A stretch of DNA of 64,000 nt, taken from assembly GCF_000186865.1 (NCBI RefSeq), contig NW_008705575.1, positions 678,125-742,124 of the forward strand. The letters are read 5' to 3'. The DNA comes from Aureococcus anophagefferens. Lineage: Eukaryota > Sar > Pelagophyceae > Pelagomonadales > Pelagomonadaceae. This document shows positions 37,617 through 47,000 of the stretch, piece by piece. Each line of letters begins with the position of its first letter. Position 1 is the first letter of the stretch. The translations under genes and the position numbers were made by a program. The notes below the pieces were generated by a model, which had not been told where the DNA came from, did no database searches, and worked only from the letters and a program-made list of their open reading frames with translations.

Positions 37617-37850
37617 CCGCGCGGCGCGGAGCGCTCCGGCGGCGCCCACCGGTGGTTTTCGTCGCGGGCGGCGTCCGCTGGGGCCGCCGCCGACGGCGTG
37701 TGCGTCTCCGGCCTTTCTCGGGGGACGCGGCCCGGGCCGCCGCGCCGGCGACGCGTCCCGGGCCCGCGCGCGTCCCCGCGAGCGCCTCCGCGTAAGCGGT
37801 GCGAGTCTGCCCAGCGGCGCCGGCCGGCACATCGAGACACTGAGCCGTAT

Positions 37851-39488
37851 TTACGCGTCGAGGCGGAGCCGGTTCGTCGCGAGGAGCGCGTCGAGGGCGC
37901 CGGAGACGCCGAGGAGCGCGGTCATCGCGCCGACCTCCGTCGTCGCGTTCTTGTGGATCTTCGCGAAGAGCTCGTCGAGGGACGGGTGGGCGCCGAGGTC
38001 GCCGCCGTAGATGTCGAGGAGCGCGTCGACGACGGGCACGAGGCGCGACCCGTAGCGCGGGTGCGCGACGTGCGCGGCGGCGAAGGAGAGCACGGGCTCG
38101 AGGCGCTTCTCGTCGCGGTCGCCGAGGGCGATGGCCCGGCCGCCGCGGCGGTCGAGCTCCTCAAGCACGGCGACGACGACCGTCGGGTCCCGCGTCTTGA
38201 GCGCCTCGTCGAGCGCGTCCTTGTAGCGGAAGCCGCGGAGCGCGTCGTCGTGCGCGGCCAGCTTCGGCGCGCGCGCGCGCTTCGCGACCCTGCCGTCGTC
38301 GACGCAGGCGCCGACGACGACGAGCGGCTCGGAGCCCTCGGGGGCGCCCGGCGAGAAGGCCTTGCCGCGGCCGAAGTGGCGGAACGTGCCCGGCGGCGGC
38401 TTGAGCGTCTGCCGCCGGTCGTCGCGGCGCGCGGAGACGTCGCGCGCGCGGCCGTCCAATAAACCGGCGTTCGTGCCGACGCAGAGCACGCGGTTCAGCA
38501 GGCGCGCGTCGCCCGCCGCGTCGCCGCCGGCGACCGCGATCGCGTTCACGGGCGCCGCGTAGCGGCCGCACCGCGCGACCGTCGCGTGGTCCGCGAGCGA
38601 GTGGACCTTGACCAGACCGTCGAGGCCGCCGCTCAGCAAGCGCGTGCGCGCGCCGTCGACGGCGAGGCACGTCGCCGACTTGGCGTGCGCGTCGCGGAAG
38701 CGGTGCAGCACGGCGTCGTCCAAACCGTCCCAGAGCGCGACGTCGCGGCCGCCGGCCGTCGCGAAGAGGTTGCCCCCGGGCACGGCCACGATGGTCTCGC
38801 AGCGCGTGCCGTGGTCCCAGGTCCGCGCGGCGCGCGCGCCGCCCTGGCGCAGGTCCCAGAGCTTGGCCAGCCCGTCGTAGCCGCACGACGCGACCATGCC
38901 GTCGCCGCGCGACGCGAGGCCCGTCGCCGCGTCGGCGTGGGCGTTCTCGACGCGCCGCACGCCCGCGCCCGTCGTCACGTCCCAGAGCACGAGCGTGCCG
39001 TCCGCGCCCGCGGAGCACACGGAGTTGTCGTGGCCCCAGCACGCGGCCTTGGCCGCGCGGCCCGCGCCGTGGCCCTTGGCCAGCCTGCGCAGCGTCGCGC
39101 CGCTCGCGGCGTCGACGAGGTGCACCGCGCCCTCGGCGTCGCCGACGGCGATCAGGCGGCCGTCGCCCCGCCAGCACGCGCCCTGGGCGACTGCCTTGAA
39201 CCTCCCGACGGACTTCCGCCGCGGCGCGTCCCAGCTGCTGCCGAGGCGCGCGCCCACGGACAACACGTGGACGTCCAGGCCCGCGGCGACGCAGACGCGG
39301 TACACGGGCGCGCCGTCGGGGCCGCGCACCTCGCCGGGCGCGAAGGCGACGGCGCTGATGGGGCTCGGGAAGTCGCAGGCGAAGGACGGCTTCAGGCGGC
39401 CCCAGTAGCGGCTCTCGCCCGCCTCCTGCGTCGACGTCGACGCGAAGGCCGCGAAGCGCTCCGCGCGCGTGCGCTTGAAGGCGGACAT
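37851..39488 (-). CDS. UTP15: UTP15-like U3 snoRNP WD40 protein
   Basis: 545 residues, no intron. About six or seven WD40 repeats (SVCSAGADGTLVLWDVTTG, MVASCGYDGLAKLWDL, RLLSGGLDGLVKVHSL). After FRHFGRGKAF comes the UTP15 C-terminal domain: LRGFRYKDALDEALKTRDP, VVVAVLEELDRRGG, EKRLEPVLSFAAAHVAHP, VVDALLDIYGG. UTP15 belongs to the t-UTP subcomplex that starts small-subunit processome assembly in the nucleolus. SOF1/DCAF13, another processome WD40 protein, lies at 56136-57536. Both are minus-strand genes in the window, but not neighbours. Confidence 0.88.
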   Translation of the reverse strand: MSAFKRTRAERFAAFASTSTQEAGESRYWGRLKPSFACDFPSPISAVAFAPGEVRGPDGAPVYRVCVAAGLDVHVLSVGARLGSSWDAPRRKSVGRFKAVAQGACWRGDGRLIAVGDAEGAVHLVDAASGATLRRLAKGHGAGRAAKAACWGHDNSVCSAGADGTLVLWDVTTGAGVRRVENAHADAATGLASRGDGMVASCGYDGLAKLWDLRQGGARAARTWDHGTRCETIVAVPGGNLFATAGGRDVALWDGLDDAVLHRFRDAHAKSATCLAVDGARTRLLSGGLDGLVKVHSLADHATVARCGRYAAPVNAIAVAGGDAAGDARLLNRVLCVGTNAGLLDGRARDVSARRDDRRQTLKPPPGTFRHFGRGKAFSPGAPEGSEPLVVVGACVDDGRVAKRARAPKLAAHDDALRGFRYKDALDEALKTRDPTVVVAVLEELDRRGGRAIALGDRDEKRLEPVLSFAAAHVAHPRYGSRLVPVVDALLDIYGGDLGAHPSLDELFAKIHKNATTEVGAMTALLGVSGALDALLATNRLRLDA

Positions 39489-39663
39489 GTGCGCGTGAGC
39501 GGAGCTAGCAGCTCGGCGGGCCGGCCATCGATCGCCGGAGGCAAGGAGCCGGAGGTGAAGAGATGGTGAAGTGGAGTATAATGAGCATGGGCTGGCTCAG
39601 GAAACGCAGCCCGAGTCGATGAAAGCTTCGCGGGCTGATGGCAGCGCAGCCCACGCGTAGTCG

Positions 39664-40763
39664 ATGGCAGCGCACTTGCTTCGGCTCCACGTGCTCGGAG
39701 CACTATTCTCCGATGCCGCGGAGCTGCCCTGCCTCGACGCCGCGACGACGGTGCGCTGCGACCTCGCCATGCAACGACCGCGCACGACCGCCGTCCACGT
39801 CGCCTTCCGCGGCGACTCGTTCCGCGGGTTGAGCTACGGCGCCCCCGGGAAGCTCTCGCACGCGTGCGGCGCCGACGCCGAGGCCATCCAGGCGGCGACG
39901 GCGAGAGCGCAGCTTCTCTTTCTCGTCGAACCCTTCGAAGATCGCGGCGTCCGCGTCGACGTCTCGCTCCACACCTACGCCTGCGGCGCGAACTCGCGCC
40001 TCGCGGACGCCCTCGTCGCGGCCTACCGCGCCGGCGACGCGAACCGCACCGTGTCGCTGCGCCTCCTCGAGCGGCGCGGCTCGAACCAGGGCACGCTCCT
40101 CCGGTCCGCGGCCGAGGCCGCCGCCGGCGGGTCCTACGCGGCCGCGCTGCTGTGGCGCTTCGACGTCGTGCCCAGCGCCGAGCTGCGCGACTGGGCGCCG
40201 AGCAGCGTCGAGCGACAGGAGTGTTTTTTCGCGTGAATTTCGCCTGAAGATGTGAAGAAATCCGACCCCGTCGCACTTGGTAGGCGCCGGGGCTCCAACC
40301 GTTCGTCGCCTACGCCGGAGATTGGGCGCTCCAGTTTCCGGGTTGGTTCGCCGCGTGCGCGGCGGCCATCTTCCGCTCGGACTGCGTCGTGGCGTCGACG
40401 TCCAAGTTCCACGGCATGCTCGCGTGCACCTGCCGGTCCAACGTCCAGGCCGCGCTCGACGCCGCGGGCGGCGACGTTTCGCTCCAGAACGCGGGCTGCG
40501 CGAACCCGACGGGCTGCCGCGCGCCGCCCGGCGAGCTCCCGCGGTTCGCGGTCTACCGCGACGACTTCACGCACGTCGGCGCCGCGACGTGCCGCTTCCT
40601 CGAGGGCCTCGGCGGGCCGCCGTGCCTGGACCCCGTCGCCGCGAAGCAGCGCGCGTGCGCGCTGGCCGCCGCCCCGTGGCCCCGGGCCTGCGCGCCCAAG
40701 GACGACGAGGCCGGGCCGCGGGACGCCATGGTCTGCGCGCGGGGCTGGCGCTGCCGACGGTAA
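39664..40763 (+). CDS. Secreted protein of unknown function with an introner
   Basis: Exon 1 39664-40194 and exon 2 40284-40763 join exactly as ELRDW-APGLQPFVAYAGDW. The N-terminus (MAAHLLRLHVLGALFSDA) is a possible signal peptide. Motifs that look structured are TTAVHVAFRGDSFRGLSYG, YAAALLWRFDVVPSAEL and CVVASTSKFHGMLACTC; the last recalls the STSRFHG region of polysaccharide pyruvyltransferase-like enzymes, a weak hint only. The C-terminal third is Cys-rich. Stop codon is one base away from the stop of the convergent EF-hand gene. Confidence 0.55.
40203..40283 (+). mobile_element. Introner family IE-3, 81 bp, 89-bp GC-AG intron
   Basis: Second copy of the element at 2661-2741, with the shared segments GTCGAGCGAC, GGAGTGTTTTTTCGCG and CTTGGTAG. 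Flanks GCGCCGAG and GCGCCGGG match at 7 of 8 positions. The intron runs 40195-40283, with donor GC in the upstream duplicate and acceptor GGTAG in the element. Intron length equals that of the other copy. Confidence 0.85.
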
Positions 40764-40764
40764 C

Positions 40765-43181
40765 TTAGGACCCCGCCTTCGCGTCGGCCTTGTCCGCGGC
40801 CTTCTTCTTGTGGCGCGGCGACGACCGCGCGTGGAAGGGCGTGTACATGGAGCCCGCGTTCGACCGCGAGAACATGCGCCGGGGCGTCACGCGCGCGGTC
40901 CGCGGCGTCGACGAGGACCGCGGCGTCGGGTTCACGGAGGACCGCGCGGAGCCCAGGGCCGCCTTGAGCGCCGCGGCGCTGGCCTCGCCGATGGAGAGCG
41001 TCGGCAGGGACTGGGAGCTTTGCGGGAACGCGCGCGGCGACGCGTCGGGCGACGCGCCCGACGACCGCGGGGACCCGGCGCCGCTCGCGCCGGCCGCGCC
41101 GCTCCGGGGCGTCGCCGACGGGGACGCGCCGCGGCTCCGGGGGCTCCGGGGGCTCGTCAGCGGCGACCGGTTCTTGGCGACGCCGCCCTTGGGCAGCTGC
41201 GCGCGCGACGCGGAGAAGCGGCGCCGCGACGCGGACGGCGAGCCCGGGGGCTGGCCGTGGAGGCCCCGCGCGCCGCCGCCCTTGGGGCTGCCGCGCGCGC
41301 CGTCGAGCGACGCGCCGGGGAGCGCGCGCGGCAGGCCGCCGGGCACCTTCGGGCTGCCCGGCGGCTTGGGCTTCGGGCTGCCCGGCGCGTCCGGCGGCGT
41401 CGCGGGGCGGCTCCCCGGCCGGATGTCGTCGTGGGACCCGGAGAGCGACCGGCGCCGGCCGCTCGGCTGCGGAGACGCGGCGCCCGGCGCGAGCGTGTCG
41501 CCCGAGTTGGCGCCGCGGTACTTGAAGGGCCCGCCGCCGCGCGCGGAGTTGAGCCGCGAGCTGTCGAGGCGGCCGCTGTCGAGGAGCTCGCGGGGCGTCG
41601 GGTCGTCGCGCGTCGGGAGGTTCGAGCTCCGCTTGTCGCCGGGCTTGACGTCCTTGCGCGGCGTGAGGTGGAGCCGGAGCGACTTGCCGCTCCGCGAGCT
41701 CCGCGGCGTGCGCCGGCCCGAGAGCCCGCCCGACGGCCGCCGCCGCGCGGACTGGGGCCGCACGCCCTGGAGCGCGGGCACGGCCGCGCCGCCCGACGCC
41801 TTCTGCATCGACTCCTTGCGCTTGAGCTCGTAGGCCTCGGACATCTTGTTGCCCCGGAGGCGCAGCAGGTTCTCGAAGGTGATGAGGCACGCCTCGACGC
41901 CCGTCTCGCCGACGCCCTTGCCCATGAGGTCGAAGAAGAGGCGGAACTCCTCCTTGGTGATCGTGTCGTCCTCGTCGATGTTGTCGAGGAGCGGCATGAT
42001 CTCCGCGGAGACCTCGTCGTCCTGGATGAGCTCCGCGAGCTCCTCCTTCTCGATGGTGCCGTTGCCGTCGAAGTCCATGCCCTCGAAGACGGCGTCCATG
42101 CGCTCGTACAGGCCGATGGACGCGGCCTCCGTGTAGCGGTCCTCAACGATGCCCGACATGTCGAGCGACGACCGCCGCTTCGCCTCCGCGCCGCCGCCCC
42201 CCTCGAGCATGGACCCCGTCGGCAGCGCCGACCGCTGGGCCGCCTCGGCCTCGAGCAGGGCGCGCTCCATGGCCTCGATCTCCGCGTTCTCCCGGAAGGA
42301 GATCAGGTTCTCGAAGTTCGTCAGCGTCGACTCCACGAGGTCGTCGCCGCCAAAGTGCCAGAGGTTCGCGAGGAACTGGACCCACTCCTGCATGGTGATG
42401 GAGCCGTCCTGGTCGATGCAGTCCACGACCTCGAAGAGGCGCCGCACGGAGCTCGAGCCCTCGCGGCCCTCCAATAGTTCGAAGTCGTAGAGCGTGATCT
42501 CGCCGTCCGCGTCCGTGTCGACGCCTGGGCGGGAAACGAAATATTCAACACGACTTCAATGTGAGCTTATTCGACAGTTTCGACGCGAGGCTTTCTGCCG
42601 TGCTTCGAGAACTCGACGAGAGCGATCGATTCGTCCACAAAGTAGCCGAAACGACTTCGATTTGACCGAGCTGGAGAGGTTTGAAGTTTGGCTGGACAGG
42701 GCCATGCCACTGGTTGATTTCGGCACAGGTCGACGCCGGCGAAGACCTCCTCGACCCAGACCTCCATCTCCGTCGCCGCGATGTGGGCGCAGAAGCTCGT
42801 GTACTTCTCGCGCTCGCTCTCGTCGTCGTCCATGAGCTTGGCCATGTACGCCTCCTCGGCCGCGAGGCGCGCCTTCGACTTCGTCATGGCCTTCCAGCTC
42901 CTCCCGTCGGTCCCCAGGGCCGCGGCCTCGGCCTCCTTCTTCGCCGCGTGCTCCTTCTTCAGGTCGCGGATACTCTGGCGGCTGCCCGCGCCGGGCTTCT
43001 TGTTCTTGCCCGCCTCGCGGCGCTGCTGCGCCGCGGCCTCGCGCTCCTTGCGCACGCGGTCCCGCTCGGCGATCTGCGCCTCCCGCGCCTTGGCCAGGAG
43101 CTCGGCCTGCGACGGGCCCGAGGGCTTCTTCTCCTCCTTCTTGCTCGCCTTCGACGCCTTGCCATAGCGCGGCGGCGGCAT
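40765..43181 (-). CDS. EF-hand protein with a long disordered Ser/Pro-rich tail
   Basis: Exon 1 43181-42737, exon 2 42524-40765. The 212-bp introner intron is removed exactly inside the first EF loop, restoring FAGVDTDADGEITLYDFEL. Further EF hands: CIDQDGSITMQEW, DFDGNGTIEKEE and NIDEDDTITKEE, with a helix (FENLISFRENAE; FENLLRLRGNKM) after each pair. The N-terminus is a charged helix (KAREAQIAERDRVRKERE). Residues after about 390 are disordered with many SPRS/TPRS sites, typical of proline-directed phosphorylation. A calcium sensor on a scaffold is likely. It could be cytoskeletal or ciliary; no motif decides. Confidence 0.75.
42525..42728 (-). mobile_element. Introner IE-2 variant, 204 bp, 212-bp GC-AG intron
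   Basis: Exact 8-bp duplication GTCGACGC (42517-42524 and 42729-42736). One terminus is IE-2-like (CCACTGGTTGATTTCGGCACAG on the plus strand). The other starts CTGGGCGGGAAACGAAATAT, closer to IE-1 ends, and the inner body carries AGCCGAAACGACTTCGATTT, as in the IE-2 copy at 2989. Coding-strand donor is GC of GCGTCGAC and acceptor CCGCCCAG. Splicing falls inside an EF-hand loop and restores it. Confidence 0.88.
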
Positions 43182-43351
43182 CGTGGGCAGCCCGCAGAAC
43201 TGCAGCGCCGTTCCTGAAGGGCACCATCGGCAAGTTCAAGGTGCCTACAAAATCTCTCGAGCAGCTCACGCTCGCGAGAAGGGCTCCCCAGTTGCAACCG
43301 CTTTCAAAACCGGGCGTCTCTCGCTGCCCCGCGCGCGACACGAGAGGGGAC

Positions 43352-44929
43352 ATGGCGTCGGGGAGCGACGCGATCCTGCCGCCGGCGCCGCCGGGCGGGA
43401 AGGACGAGGCCCTCGCGGGGCCCGACGCGCCGCCGGCGCCGCCGGCGCCGCCGGCGGCCGGCGGCAGCCCCGACGCGGCCCAGGACGAGGCCGAGGACCA
43501 GGAGGCGGACATCGAGAAGGTCTACCGCTTCCGGGACGCCATCATGAAGGGCGCCGAGGGCCTCGGCGTCGAGACCAAGGGCGACCTCCTCTCCCTGTTC
43601 CTCGCGCGGGGCGTCGCCTGCGCGGCGCCGGACGCGCCGGCCAAGGTCGTGCCGCGGCCGCACTTCGACGACCTGCTCGGCGAGCTCGGCATCGACGCGT
43701 CCGAGGGAAGTGTGACGTGGATCGCGTCCCACTTCGCCGTGCCCGACGCCGTTTCGGCCGACGACGCGCCCGAGGCGCCCGGCGCGCCGCCCGTCGACGT
43801 CGTCGGCCTCCTCGACTACCTCCAGCTGACGCCCGAGGCCGAGGAGCAGACGATCCTGGCGAACCTCCACGACAAGCTCTGCGACGGCGCCGCCGCCGTG
43901 GGCATCTCGACGAAGGAGGAGCTCTGCGCGTTCTTGATGGACTCGGACGCGTGTACGGAAGGCGGCGCGGTGGACGCGGGCAAGCTCGGCGACCTCGCCA
44001 AGGCGCTGGCCGACGCCGTCGCCGCGGGCGGCGGCTGGGACGAGGGCGAGGCCGTGGACCCGCTCAAGTTCTGGGCGGCCGTCGCGGCCGTCGACGGGTC
44101 GCTCGCGGACGACGACGAGGCGCAGCGGACGCGCGCGCTCGTGGGCCAGGTCTACACGAACGACGACGGGTCCGTCGACGCCGTGCACCTGCTCCACGAT
44201 TTACGCTTGTGGCCGGGCGTCGAGGAGAGCGAGCACTGGAACGCGCTCGCGGAGGACCTCCGCGCGAAATTGTGCGAGGGCGCGGCGGCCGCGGGCATCA
44301 AGACCAAGGAGGCGCTCTGCGCGCTCTTCGCGGACGACGAGGGCCACCCGAAGAAGATGCGCGTCGACGAGTTCGTCGAGGTCTGCCGCGAGTCGCTGGG
44401 CGTCGACGTCGCGGCGCCGGACGACGACGAGGACGTCGACGACGGCGACGACCCGGGCCAGGGCGAGCTCGTGGCCTTCGTGCGGTGCTTCGTCGTCGAG
44501 GACGGGGGCCACGTCGACGTCGGCGAGCTGCTCTGGAAGCTCCTGCTCTGGCCGGGGTCCGAGGAGGAGCACCGGTCGCTCGTCGCGGGGCGGTCGCTCC
44601 GCCAGGACCTGCTGACGACGGCCGAGGACCAGGGCCTCGAGACCGTCGGCGACTTGTGCGCGTCGCTCATGGGCCGCTGCCACCAGCTGTTGACGGGCGA
44701 CGCGCCCGACGACCACCTGGCCAAGGAGGTGCCCGTGCCCGCGCTGCTGACGGTGCTCACGGAGAGCTTCGGCGTCGAGGAGACGGCGGACCTGACCATG
44801 TACCTCCAGCACTTTGCGACGCCAGAGTCCAAGGCGGCGCTCGAGGCCGGCGAGGCCGACGCCCAGCCCGTCGTCGACCTCGAGAAGCTCCTCCAGCACC
44901 TCGAGCTCTTCGACCACGACGCCGCGGAC

Positions 44930-44960
<31 letters not shown>

Positions 44961-44992
44961 CGGACACCGTCGACGCGGCCGACGTCAACTGA
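43352..44992 (+). CDS. Acidic internally repeated protein, EF-hand-like folds
   Basis: 546 residues, strongly acidic, no intron. A unit of about 130 residues recurs four times, each with a helix such as KLCDGAAAVGISTKEELCAF, KLCEGAAAAGIKTKEALCAL, LLTTAEDQGLETVGDLCASL and IMKGAEGLGVETKGDLLSLF. Each is followed by an acidic loop and a Leu-rich segment (LLDYLQLTPEAEEQ; LLHDLRLWPGVEESE; LLWKLLLWPGSEEE). The spacing suggests degenerate EF-hand pairs without intact calcium loops. The tail is poly-Asp. The start follows a leader that is open to 43241. Role unknown; divergent from the EF-hand gene, about 170 bp between starts. Confidence 0.6.
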
Positions 44993-45198
44993 CGCGGCGG
45001 CGCTCGCGCCACCTCCCCGGCCGCCCAAGTTCCCGCGCGCCGGAGCGCCGCGCGCCCTTTTTAAACCACACCACATCTGCAACTAGAACGAGGCATGTTG
45101 GACAAGTTATCGAAGGGGGTTTGCACCCGAGGATGCCGCCGGGGACAAGTTGTTGAACAGATGTTGAACCATTCTTGACCCGGGCGAGGATTACAGCC

Positions 45199-47000
45199 AT
45201 GGTCATGGCCGTGCAGAATCGACGACCGCTGGGTCCAGCGCGGCGCGCTCCTCGACCGCTGGGTCCAGCGCGGCGCGCTCCAGCGCCCTCGCGTGCGCCG
45301 CGGCGCTCCTGGCGTTGCCCGCCGCGGCGCTGGTGCCGCAGCGGAGGCCCGCGCCGCGCCGATTGCCGCTCCAGGCGTCCGCCGCGGACTTCAGCGTCGC
45401 GGAGATCCCGCACCTGCGCGAGCGCGTGCGCTACGAGACCTTCGACTCGCCCATCGGCCGCGCGGTGGGCAGCGACATGTCGTTCGTGCCCCACCCGGAC
45501 TTCTTCGTCGACGAGCGCACGTACGTGAGCAGTCAGGTCGTCACGGGGCGACCCGTCGAGGTCCCGCCGACGGCGTTCCACCGCGCGGGCCCGCGGTCGA
45601 CGGTCTGCTTCGGCCCCGGCGAGGCGCGGGCCGCCATCGTCACCTGCGGCGGCGTCTGCCCGGGCCTGAACACGGTCGTGCGCGAGCTCTACCTCTGCCT
45701 CTCGCGCCAGTACGGCGTCGATTCCGTGCTCGGCGTGCAGGACGGCTACGCGGGCTTCAAGGACCTCGCGAAGAGCGGCGTGCGCCTCGACGACGCCTTC
45801 GTCGAGGGCATCCACGCGCGCGGCGGCACGGTGCTCCGGTCGTCGCGCGGCGGCCACGAGACGTCGGCCATCTGCGACGCTTTGGAGGCCGCGGGCGTGA
45901 ACATGCTCTTCCTCGTGGGCGGCGACGGCACGATGAAGGGCGCGCCTTCCCCGCGTCCGCGGCGCTCCCCCCCCCCTCGATGATGACGACACACCGTATT
46001 GAATTCCGGATCACGATGACGGTTCAAACTGATTTTTTCCCCGAATTCGAGGACGCGCGCCGCGAAAGGTCGTCGAACCGCCGCTGGTGCGCGCCCTCGA
46101 CCGCCCGCGCGCGCAGGCGCGTGCAAGGTCGACGCGGAGATGGCGCGCCGCGGCCTCAAGTGCGCCGTCGCGGTCGTGCCGAAGACCATCGACAACGACG
46201 TGCCGGTCATCGACAAGTCCTTTGGGTTCGCGACGGCCGTCGAGGCCGCCGTGCCCCACATCGTCGCCGCGGCGACCGAGGCCGCGGCGTGCCCGAACGG
46301 CGTCGGCGTCGTCAAGCTCATGGGCCGCCACAGCGGCTTCATCGCCATGCACGCGACGCTGGCCTCGGGCGACGTCGACCTCTGCCTCATCCCCGAGTCG
46401 GAGTTCGACGTGCCGTCGATCCTCGACCACGTCGAGCGGAAGCTGCGGAAGCACCAGCACGCGCTCGTCGTCGTCGCCGAGGGCGCGGGGCAGACGCAGA
46501 TGGGCGCCGAGGGCCGCGTCGACGCGAGCGGCAACACGCTCAACGAGGACGTCGGGCCCTGGCTGAAGAAGACGATCACGGACCACTTCGCGTCGCCGGC
46601 CTACGACGGCGACGCGGATTTCGGCGTCCACCGCGCCAAGGTCTTCTTCGTCGACCCGACCTACACGATCCGCGCCTGCGCCGCGAACGCCCAGGACCAG
46701 GTCTACTGCTCGTCCCTCGCGCACGCGGCGGTCCACGGCGCGATGGCCGGCTACACGCGATTTCTCGTCGGCAACGTGAACACGCGCCTCGCGCTGTTGC
46801 CCCTGGACCTCGTCGTCAACCGGCGGAACATCGTGTCCATCCGCGACCGCATGTGGACGCGGCTGCTCTTCTCCACGTCCCAGCCGCCCTTCGAGGCCGC
46901 GACGGGCCACGGCGGCGAGGAGGAGTGCGACCCCTACCAGCTCTACCGCGCGGAGACCGCGTCCGGGGGCTGCACCGTCGTGCTGCCCGACGATTACTAA
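45199..47000 (+). CDS. Phosphofructokinase, probably plastid-targeted
   Basis: Exon 1 ends at 45939 and exon 2 runs 46117-47000; the 177-bp GC-AG intron between them joins GGDGTMKGA to CKVDAEMARRG. Motifs: IVTCGGVCPGLNTVVREL, LVGGDGTMKGA, VPKTIDNDVPVIDKSFGF, KLMGRHSGFIAMHA. The GGDGT Asp followed by TMKGA, and PKTIDND, are typical of plant-type ATP-PFK. The N-terminus in the PFK frame (SALACAAALLALPAAALVPQ) is a signal peptide plus ASAFAP-like transit start. The start codon is unresolved: ATG 45199 lies in another frame, so an upstream exon or a small intron is required. A 30-bp tandem repeat occupies 45224-45283. The stop overlaps the opposing gene's stop. Confidence 0.85.
45224..45283. repeat. 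30-bp tandem repeat, two units, at the PFK start
   Basis: GACCGCTGGGTCCAGCGCGG CGCGCTCCT(C) is repeated once in direct orientation. It lies in or just upstream of the signal peptide. It keeps the frame and so is compatible with coding sequence. Confidence 0.8.

Noticed and set aside
45000..45190. Region before PFK as a further introner (it has TTGTTGAACAGATGTTGAACC)
   Set aside because: No terminal inverted repeat pair, no 8-bp duplication, and it does not lie within a coding sequence.
45970..45980. C-run in the PFK intron as a possible frame error
   Set aside because: It lies inside the intron, where length changes do not matter; the exon junction is supported by PFK motifs on both sides.
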